64,000 nucleotides of DNA from Ditylenchus dipsaci (lineage: Eukaryota > Nematoda > Chromadorea > Rhabditida > Anguinidae). Position 1 is the stretch's first letter, and each line of letters opens with the position of its first letter. Of the stretch, positions 55,858 to 64,000 are shown in pieces. A model generated the notes under the pieces. The model saw only the letters and a list, made by a program, of their open reading frames with translations, was not told where the DNA came from and did not search any database. The stretch lies in NCBI GenBank assembly GCA_004194705.1, contig SADC01000239.1, positions 1 to 64,000 on the forward strand, written 5' to 3'. The position numbers and the translations under genes are program-made.

Positions 55858-56445
55858 TGTTTGAAATCTAACTTTGAAAAATATAAAAAATAAAGAATTG
55901 TGTTGATTCCAAAATTATTCATTAATACTTGTTTAGCAGAGGCAATGGAGAATACAACACCAATGGCTGTGGAATTGTGCCTTATATAGCGGCAAATAGG
56001 GCATAAACAGGCAATAGGGGTGCCTGTTAATAAAACCTGTTAATGGCACTGTATCTATATTGGAACCATCAAGCAACAGTTTTGCTACAACAACATTACA
56101 AATAAGATTTCTTCACAAAACAATTATCGCATTGTCTTGGCACGAAACTGATAATTTCAAATGGAGTTGGACTTGGTCTGAAGTTTGACACGATATGACG
56201 CATGCTCTCATGGCATGTTCATCACCAACACAGGTGCCGGCATTTAAAAAAATATATAAATAAAATATACAAATATACATTTAAAAAATGACCATTTTAA
56301 AAATTCATAAAAAAAAATCACTATCTAGTAAAGAATATTAACACAGAGTTTAGTTAAAGATACATCTCAACCATTGCTTTGGAGGTGCTCAGAAAGATGA
56401 TGCATTTTAATGGCGCATCATTTGAATCAAAAATCAAAAACAGCA

Positions 56446-56593
56446 TACAGTCGAACCTCGATAAGCCGACACCCTGTCGAAACATGGTTTAGTCGACACT
56501 TTAAGGAAAACGACACCCCGATAAGCCGACACCTCGATAAGCCGACACCCTGAGTTCGGTCTCTTGGGTGTCGGCTTATCGAGGTTCGACTGT
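56446..56593. mobile_element. Pogo-like MITE
   Basis: CAGTCGAACCTCGATAAGCC to GGCTTATCGAGGTTCGACTG, TA-flanked, with the unit CCGATAAGCCGACACC repeated on the left arm. Confidence 0.9.
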
Positions 56594-56599
56594 ATAAAC

Positions 56600-56798
56600 C
56601 AGAGCTGCCATCTCAAAAAATTAAAAAAAAAGACAATTGGCCAAAAAGGACGTTTGACCATTTTGAAGGAAAAAGTGCATTTTCTCTAGCGCTTATTGCC
56701 ATTTTGAAGCGAAAAAAAAAAAGATTTTGGCTAAAGTTATAGAAAAATTGGGATTCCGAAAAAAAAATCTTTTTAAAAAGGACATATCGGCAGCCCTG
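56600..56798. mobile_element. hAT-like MITE
   Basis: Ends CAGAGCTGCC and GGCAGCCCTG. Flanking 8-mers GTATAAAC and ATATAAAC differ by one base. Inner arms share a TTTTGAAG word. It starts seven bases after the previous pogo-like MITE. Confidence 0.8.
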
Positions 56799-56930
56799 AT
56801 ATAAACTGACAGTTGATATTGAGGCCTTAGTTCTCAAACAATGAACAATGTCTTTGATCCAGCCACAACCCGAGTACTCCACCTGAATGTTACTAAAGGG
56901 TCTAGATGCATATAATTTTTTTAAAAATTA

Positions 56931-57120
56931 TACAGTCAAACCTCGATAATCCGCCACCCCGCTAAACCGCCACCCTCGATAAACCGCAACCCCGAGAAGC
57001 CTGATTTGGTTGGCCATCAGAGAAACTCAACAAAGTTTACCCCCGCTAAACCGCCACCTCGATAATCCGCCACCCTCGGATCGGTCCCATGGGGTGGCGG
57101 ATTATCGAGGTTTGACTGTA
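56931..57120. mobile_element. Pogo-like MITE, copy 1 of a head-to-head pair
   Basis: TA-flanked CAGTCAAACCTCGATAATCC to GGATTATCGAGGTTTGACTG. The interior has GCTAAACCGCCACC and a TGGTTGGCCATCAGAGAAAC stretch. Confidence 0.9.
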
Positions 57121-57220
57121 GCAGAAGTTTGAAGGAAAGTGTCTAAATAAAATTTGAGGGCGGAATTCAGTAATTTAAGAGCTTAAATAACCATTTGAGG
57201 GCGCAAATTGATTTTACCCA

Positions 57221-57412
57221 TACAGTCAAACCTCGATAATCCGCCACCCCATGGGACCGATCCGAGGGTGGCGGATTATCGAGGTGGCGGTTTAGCGGGG
57301 GTAAACTTTGTTGAGTTTCTCTGATGGCCAACCAAATCAGGCTTCTCGAGGGGTTGCGGTTTATCGAGGGTGGCGGTTTAGCGGGGTGGCGGATTATCGA
57401 GGTTTGACTGTA
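57221..57412. mobile_element. Pogo-like MITE, copy 2 of a head-to-head pair
   Basis: Nearly identical to 56931-57120 but inverted (GTTTCTCTGATGGCCAACCA at 57315-57334). The 100 bases between the copies are not palindromic. Confidence 0.9.
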
Positions 57413-60400
57413 GTAAAATTATTAATTATTTTTTCTCGCTACATTTTCATTACTCAAAACACTTTTTTGTGGTTTTATTTGTGTCCATTTGATCTTGCCC
57501 CTCTTCAAGGTGTGTTTATTGTCGACGTCACCGACCGTTGGACAAATTCGCCCCTGCTATTTTCTCCCACAAATTTGGGCCAATTTATTTCTTTTATTCA
57601 ACTTTGCACACTACCTCCTCCTCCCACCTTCTTTTTGTTTGACAAACTCTTTCTACCTCATCTATTTGTGTTACTCATGAACTAGAAGTCACGTTGAATT
57701 CAAAGCCTGGAAGGCTGAAAGCACTTCATTGAGGCATTCTAATTGGTCGGTAATTTCTGAACCTGATTTTACAAGGCAACTCTTTCGTAATTTAGCAGTG
57801 AAAAATTTTATTTTAATTTTATTTATTGTTGCTAGTGATGCATTCTAGACTCGAATTTCTAGGATTAGGTTGTGTCAAAAAAAACCCGAAATTTTGAATT
57901 ATTGGTGCAAAACAAATTAACTTCAAAATTTATTCATAGTAAAGTATGAATATAACAATTCAACTTTTCCGTATTTTTTGCCACAAAGAAAGCGTAAAAG
58001 CGAGAAATAAAGTTTATCTCATGAACTGTCGTAAATAAATTTTGTAAAAGTGCCAAAACATAACAGGGGACACCAAGTCAAAATGCCGCATATTTTTGAC
58101 ACAACCTAATATAAAAATCCACGTTTGCGGTTTTTTCTAAATTAGGATTAGCTTTTTCTTCCAAATAGTTGACTAAAATTTTGTGCTGATGATCACAAAC
58201 CGTCCGTGTAGTTTTTTTGTATCTACTCTGTTTTTTGAGTGATTTATTTCTTAAACGTGCCTGGCGCTTATCTGAAAACCACTGAAAATTGAGAAAAGAG
58301 CTAGATTGCCGTATTTTCTCTAATTCCGCCCTCTGCGTCGGAATTTTTCAACCCACTGAAAAACAAAACAAAAAATCTGAGTCGATCTTGAGATTTTTGG
58401 ATGGAAATCTAAGATCGAGCTGGTTCCATTTCCATGGTTCCACCGAATCGAGTTCAGGCGCCATTATTTGGAGGGTTAATGTACCGCGGTTTGACTATAG
58501 TGGAAAATGTGATTTGGGTAACTTTAAGAACCTGTTTTGTAAAAAAACAGATTTAAAATTGGTCTGCCGACTATGAAATGTTTTGTCTTCCTAGACAGAG
58601 TTTAAAATGTTTTAGGGAGATTTAGAAACGCAGCGTATACTTAGACCGAATTCTGGCAAAAATAGCAAAAATACTAATAATGGATCCAAACACCTGACCT
58701 TGGGTTCTATTTTTATCGATGCAAAATAATTTATTTTTTCATTTTGTATTTTTGCAAGAGTCTTACTAGGCCCTTCTGTGCTCATTTTGTATGATCAGGT
58801 TTTTAGAAAAGAGATTTAACACCTTTTTGCTGCTAAATTCTCGGTTAGTGGCTGCGTGGGTGATGCCTGTAGGGGGACATTTTCCAATACCAAAACCATG
58901 TCAATTGTGGTGGACAGCAAAGGAGATGCCTTTTACTGCTCCAAAACAAGGAAATCAATTTGGTAGAAAAAGGTAAATTAATGTGGTGGGGGCAGCCTAT
59001 TAAACGGTGAGAGGGGTGGATTGATTGAAGAAGTTAAGACAAAAGTTGTTATTTCGCCCAAATTTCTTTGAATGATTCCAACCTTTTTTGCATGTGCATC
59101 AATTGGTATTGTTTTTGTGGGAAATTTGGGGGTTTTATGTAAGTTTTTTTTGGTGTGATGGTGTGGGGGTGAATCTCTTGCGTGAGATAAGAGCATCGTG
59201 GAGGCTCCCTCCCACCCAATCCAATTTCAATGTACCTGTTTAGAAAACAACTTGAGTGATACTCCTCCCTCAATGTTGTTCTCAATGATCTCTTTCTTGA
59301 GTTATTCCTGTAGTGAAAGTTTGCGTTGCTCAAGCACTCTTTACCATAATAACAACTCCGTCCTTCGCCTTCCTACTGCCGGGTATTAACCAATTTTCCG
59401 TCCTTTTAATGCAGCCAGTTGGGCACTGAATATACATTTTGAAAAATTATTCCAATATATCATTTTGTAGCTTTGAAACTGCTTTTTGAAAAAGTCATTA
59501 AATTTTTTTATTTGAAATTTTTTTTTAAATTGCAAAATAAAAGACAAATCCAAAATGAAATCTTGCAGAGTACTATTTTTTCAAAAAATAACTGTTTTAA
59601 AGGACCAGGAAACTTGATAAGTACAGTAATTTGGAAATTTTGAATTCGCGCGGGACCACCCTAATTTTGTCAATAATGTTACCGAATTGTTTTTGGTTTG
59701 TATGTAAAAATTTTCAAGATATAGAACCGTTTACTAGTCGAGCCCACCGTTGCTCGACACTGCGAGATCGGATGACTTAACCTACTTTCACTGCACCATA
59801 ACTACTTATACGAGTGCTAGTTAAAAATTTACTCATAAATGGTACTCAAATTTTCAATACACACGAAATTTTTTATTCAAAACATTATGGACAAAATTAG
59901 GGTGGTCCCGCGCGAATTCAAATTTCGCAAATTGCTGTGCTTATCAAGTTTCATGGTCCTTTAATGGCTATAAAACACATTTTAAAAATCAACACAATAA
60001 ATTTGTTGAATCTATCTTGTCTAGAGTTTTCAAATTCATCTTTCAGAATTTTGATATGTTCAAAATACGATTGTTACAGAGTATGCAGGTTTATCAAAAT
60101 TCGTCAAAAATTTCATTTCTAACTTTTTCCATTATATTTCATCCATATATCAACGAAAAATTCTGTAAAAACTATCGAAAAGCATTGAACCGGCGCTATA
60201 AGATGGATACTACTGGTGTTTTTAAGTTTCTAGTTTCTTAGTTTTTTACTTGCTTTTGCTTGCAGGGAGAGGGGTTTGCGTGGATATATTTTGTACGGGA
60301 ACTTTTTGAACACCCGGTATTAGCTAGCTCACATTAAATAGCTCACTTAAACACCGATTTTTACATCTATTTTTTAGATGGATCTCTTTTCACCTTCAAC

Positions 60401-60961
60401 TGTCCACTTTTTAAACTACACATTGACTAAAAGGAGCATTAAGTTCGATTTCAACTGTTTAAGTTCGCGGGTACCACTTTTTCCTATAAAGACAAAATTA
60501 ATTTGAATTAAGACCAGGGTACTGCAAAAGGTCCTAAAGCTTTTAAAATAGGACTATTTTAGGACTAAAAAGTCCTCAAATAGTCCTATTTTTTCAAAAT
60601 AAGACTAGTCCTAAATTCAAAAATAGTCCTAAAATAGGACTATTTCAAAAAATAGTCCTAAAATAGGACTATTTTGAAAATAGTCCTATTTTAGGACTAT
60701 TTTTTTCTGACACGAATTCAAATTTTGCATTAGAAATTTACATTTTTATTGTATCTTTTGTTCGTTTTTTGTCCATTTTTTACAGTTTTCTCTAGGCAAA
60801 CCTTTTTTCGGGGAGGAATTTGGATTGGTGCAATTCAAATTGGTCCAATTGAGATTAGAAAAGTTCAAATTGTTGCAAATTGTCTGTGAAAAATGAAAAT
60901 TGAGATAAAAAATTTTATTTCCCAAATTTCATCTTGTATAATCTGTTTTTAGCTCTCAAAA
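57413..60961. other. Intergenic with a TTAA MITE and a TAGGACTATTTT repeat
   Basis: No gene supported. 58306-58500 is a damaged ACCGTAT-family copy. 59597-59964 is a TTAA-inserted fold-back (AGGACCAGGAAACTTG ends, GCGCGGGACCACCCTAA inside). 60530-60705 is a self-complementary run of AATAGTCCTA/TAGGACTATT. A possible exon at about 58850-58975 (GCVGDACRGTFSNTKTM in one frame) is too weak to call. Confidence 0.5.
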
Positions 60962-61694
60962 ATGTCGAAAGCTTTTGTTGGCAAGCCCGCGTCTGTGGAT
61001 GCCGTGGTTGGAAAAGACTTCAAGAGTCTATCGTTGGTTGATTTCCAGGGTAAGTATGTCGTGCTCTGCTCTACCTGCTGGAATTGCAAGTCTTTTCATT
61101 ACTATTTCATGCCTTGTTTCTGTTTTCACATTGTAGCACTTTTGTCTGGCCTACGGAGATTGTTAGCTTTTCAGTTCATTACGATGATTTCGTCGCCCTC
61201 AACACTGTGGTTCTCGCTGATTCGACTTATTCAAAGTTCTGCCATATGGAGCAAAGCAAAAGTTTCGTAAGAATTATGGACTCGGTGAAGTGAAGATCCC
61301 GCTGATCGCTGATACGAATCCCAAGCTGTGCACAGATTATGGAGCGCTCAAGGAAGACGAGGGAGTCACTTATCGGTTAGGTTGTTTTAGTTTCTCCTAA
61401 TAACCAGTGCTCTATTTATGCTCTATTTTCAGTGGCCTCTTCATTGTCGACCCTGAGGAAATCGTGCGCCGGATTTTTCAATTTTAATTCTCAGTGCAGG
61501 AAGAGCTTCGTCTGATTCAGGTAAATTTTGCACTATTGATGATACCTGAATTTTTTTTCAAGCAATATTCCTTCTTTGTCTAGGATTTCAAAACCGCCGA
61601 GGAGCATGAAGAAGTCTGTCCAGTCAATTAGATGCGAGGAGGAGACACGATTAGACTGAAAGATAGCCAGAAGTGCTTCGGCAAGCATTCTTGA
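60962..61694 (+). pseudogene. 2-Cys peroxiredoxin copy, peroxidatic cysteine lost
   Basis: Thioredoxin-fold peroxidase that reduces hydrogen peroxide through a peroxidatic cysteine in FVCPTE and a resolving cysteine in EVCP. Readable parts: MSKAFVGKPASVDAVVG, DFQGKYVVL, then FVWPTEIVSFSVHYDDF, ALNTVVLADSTYSKFCHM, GLGEVKIPLIADTNPKLC, DYGALKEDEGVTYRGLFIVD, EELRLIQ and EEVCPVN. The peroxidatic cysteine codon reads TGG (Trp). Further damage: indels before the active site and after EQSKS, loss of the GRSVDE-type segment, TAA after RIFQF and TAG after PVN. Introns are kept (including 61378-61432 and 61520-61583 approximately), so it is a duplicated, not processed, pseudogene. Confidence 0.9.
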
Positions 61695-61779
61695 TTTAAT
61701 TAGTTTATATGCTCGACATAATGGCGTGGAAATAAGTCTCTTAATTTAAGACGTTAAAAACGACAAAAAATGAAATGAA

Positions 61780-61867
61780 TACAGTGGAACCTCGTTCTAA
61801 CATACCCTTGATATAACATACCCTAGCGTCGGTCCCAAGGGGGTCTGTTATGACGAGGTTTGACTGT
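61780..61867. mobile_element. Pogo-like MITE
   Basis: CAGTGGAACCTCGTTCTAAC to GTTATGACGAGGTTTGACTG, TA-flanked, 88 bases. Confidence 0.9.
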
Positions 61868-63588
61868 ATATTCGCATAAATTTTGTCTTTATAAAAAAAC
61901 TGGTGACCGGGGATTCAAACACTTTCAATGGGACCTATTAACGTGGAATGCCCCTTTAAATGCCCCGTCGTCCTTAGAAAATGACAGAATGGTCTCCGTT
62001 TTTTTTAACTCGAAGTGTAGTTTAAATAGTGGGCGGTTACATATAAAAAAAACCATTGATGTTAAGAAGAATTTAATTTGAAATTCTTTTTTGAAAAAAA
62101 ATAAGTCTAAAAAGTTTTCGTTCAGAATAAAAGCCTCAGAATCGTGTTGTAAAAATATAACAGAGTTGTGAGAATAGTTGACATGTCGGCCCCATTGACA
62201 CTGAGTCGAACAATATCGGCGTGTTATAAAGAGGTGCAACTACAACGAAAGTCGACTATATTAAATATTTATTGAAAATTTCGATTGTCTGGAAGACATA
62301 AAAGCGTTAAATTAGCTTCTCTTTTTTTACTTCCTTTTATTGTGTATAGCTAGCTTTATTGGAATTTAGGGGATACATGTGAGTATTGTTTTATTTCCAG
62401 TGGAGGTGACTCTTAATGCATTTTTTTCTTGACTTTTGACTATGCTCAATATACACTTCCAAGGTTTTTATTGCTTTTATGAATATTTCTATTATTGCAT
62501 ATTGTTCACGTTGGGACCAAGGTAAATCAAGGTTTTTCTCAGATTTTAGTCAAAATTTAAAAAAAGCCATTTTTATATAATAAAGCGTCACAAAATACTA
62601 TTTTTCGTCGTTTTTAGCGTATAAGAATTACTTAGGACATGTTTACGAAATTTACGAAAAACTATTAAGTGTGAGCCCCGGCTTAGGCCCAAGTAATCAA
62701 GTCCCGAAAATTTCGTATTTGGGTAATACCGAATTATCTCTATTAAAAGCCCGGGGCTTCTGTTTTTCATGACCTATGTCAGATGAGGATTCCAGTAAAG
62801 AGAAAACGGTAGGTTTCGTAAGCAAAATGTTTTAAAAAACCGCTTACCGCATTCACTATTGACTCCCTGCCAAAAGTGGAAATTTTTAATTTAATGGCAT
62901 TGCCTATTGACCTACTTTTTTAAATAGACTCTTGGGCATGTAACATACCAAAATTTAGCTCAGATTCCCACCTACATTTTGGTATGTTACATACTCCAGA
63001 GTTTATTCAAAAAAGAGGTTCAATAGGCAATGCCATAGAATTAAAAAATTTCACTTTTGGGAGGTGGTAGGGGAGATACTAGAGTTGGCTCGGAACCGAT
63101 ATTTGGGCCGGAACGAGAATTTTAGTTTTGCTAAAGCCAGAACCGAAACAGGGATCGAGATTTGAGTTTTGTAAAAACCCGAATCGGAACCGAAATTTCA
63201 CTTTCGCCGAAACCAAAAGCGGAGCCGAAAAAAATTTTTTGGAAAAAAAATCGTTGCCACTTCACATGATTATTGTTTATTTCTATATTCAACACGGAAA
63301 ATACGTTCAAAAGTTCAAAATACGCGTTTAAAATTAGCCGAGCAATAGCAAAATTAATGTAGGGTTGGGCTCGGAATTGATATTTCGACCAGAACTGGAA
63401 TTTTAATTTCGTGATAACCGGAACCCGAAAAAAGGTTGGAATTCCGGTAAACCGGAACCAGAACCGGACTTCCGGGCCAACTCTAATACATACATTTGTA
63501 AATTTGAATTTTACAAGCATTTTAGACCAATTTACTAGTTCTATTTTAATTTATTAACCGGCCTTTGCCTGGTTTACTTCAAAAAGCA
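61868..63588. other. Intergenic upstream of bestrophin, repeats only
   Basis: Contains a fold-back at about 62870-63065 (GGCATTGCCTATTGA and its inverse, TTTGGTATGTTACAT inside), a damaged ACCGTAT copy near 62725-62810, and a degenerate GGAACCGAAA-rich element (63075-63485) with inverted ends GAGTTGGC and GCCAACTC. A similar end is at 7090-7103. No promoter motif identified. Confidence 0.5.
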
Positions 63589-63843
63589 ATGACCATATCA
63601 TATGAAGAGGTTAGCTTTTACTTTATCCCGATAACAACTAATCATTGCATTGCAGGAATTCAGTTCATTGATGTTGAGGTGGCGTGGAAGTTTGTGGAAA
63701 GCAGTGCTCAAGGACTTGATTGCCTTTTACATTGCCTACTACATCATACTCTTTGCTCAAGTATACACTTACAATTCATTTATCATTGTCTCTAAGCTGA
63801 ACAACACATTTCAGTGGTATTTATTGGATGAAAAACAAAAAGA
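63589..63843 (+). CDS. Bestrophin-family anion channel, first exons (runs off the window)
   Basis: Calcium-activated chloride channel family of the plasma membrane. Exon 1 (63589-63609) encodes MTISYEE; a 46-base GT-AG intron leads to exon 2 from 63656. The start codon fits the family, where proteins begin MTV(S/T)Y. EFSSLMLRWRGSLWKAVLKD matches the diagnostic FxKLLxRWRGSxYK motif, and LIAFYIAYYIILFAQ is the first transmembrane helix. The following VYTYNSFIIVSK could be a 36-base intron (GTATAC to CTAAG) or real sequence; both keep the frame. The exon ends at a donor after LLDEKQK. Remaining exons lie beyond 64000. Confidence 0.85.
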
Positions 63844-64000
63844 GTGAGTTATTCTTTTTCGATATAAAACAACTAATCCCCGTGATCTGAGGATAGGATA
63901 CAGTCAAAACTCAATATACAGACCTCTTAAAAAGTTTAATCTCCAGTTGAAATTCAATCTCAACTTTTCAAATGCTTTTTTGATTATGTTTAGACAATCT

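Noticed and set aside
55356..55922. 188-codon minus-strand open frame, longest in the window
   Set aside because: Mostly the GATATCCG microsatellite of an hAT-like MITE (repeating RISDIGYR-type residues); no domain, splice or start support.
57308..57710. 125-codon plus-strand frame
   Set aside because: Starts inside a pogo-like MITE and continues into low-complexity T-rich sequence.
58850..58975. Exon of a secreted Cys-containing protein (GCVGDACRGTFSNTKTM)
   Set aside because: Has plausible splice borders, but only one exon, no neighbours in phase and no recognised family.
1..64000. LINE, LTR or viral genes
   Set aside because: No reverse transcriptase, integrase, protease or capsid-like motif was seen in any frame examined; repeats explain as DNA transposons.
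1..64000. CRISPR-like arrays
   Set aside because: Direct repeats are either minisatellites without spacers or arms of fold-backs; the sequence is eukaryotic.

Overview
The window is AT-rich animal nuclear DNA. Genes are split by very short introns (35 to about 60 bases when free of repeats) and drowned in inverted-repeat DNA transposons. The best lineage clues are a nematode-like RPL11 C-terminal part, a PYP-1-like inorganic pyrophosphatase and two MOLO-1-type TPM-domain membrane proteins. Together they suggest a nematode or close ecdysozoan relative; this is inference. No reverse transcriptase or integrase motif was seen, so the repeat load appears to be DNA transposons (MULE-like, Tc1/mariner, pogo-like, hAT-like, TTAA-inserting) and their hairpin derivatives.

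Layout. 128-5656: a 5.5 kb fold-back element whose loop holds a decayed, intron-bearing RPL11 copy. 7339-10311: inorganic pyrophosphatase exons with several frameshifts and two fold-backs in introns. 10591-13013: a second large fold-back with a perfect 9-base target duplication, carrying a centromeric-histone-H3-like gene; a paralogous empty site lies near 20.4 kb. 13.7-14.6 kb: two palindromic MITEs. 14830-15720 (-): an unrecognised multi-exon gene. 16-22.9 kb: nested repeats, including two mariner-like elements with intron-split transposases. 23171-23533 (-): possible small secreted protein. 25849-29514 (+): an eight-exon gene with two ureidoglycolate-lyase-like domains. 30337-31335 (-): 3' part of an unrecognised intact gene. 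31.4-37.8 kb: repeats. 37864-40754 and 45161-48627 (+): tandem TPM-domain membrane protein genes. 49.7-50.9 kb: nested pogo-like element. 51043-55038 (-): SMARCD/BAF60 SWI/SNF subunit. 55.4-57.4 kb: nested pogo-like and hAT-like MITEs. 60962-61694: decayed peroxiredoxin that has lost its peroxidatic cysteine. 63589 to the end: start of a bestrophin gene.

Two themes matter most. First, two unrelated gene copies, RPL11 and the H3 variant, sit with their introns in the loops of fold-back elements, which looks like DNA-level gene capture similar to plant Pack-MULEs. Second, otherwise well-preserved genes, SMARCD above all, show repeated one-base losses in short homopolymers. The assembly therefore probably contains uncorrected indels, and some apparent pseudogenes may be less broken than they look. 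All homology calls are from memory of the families; no search was run.
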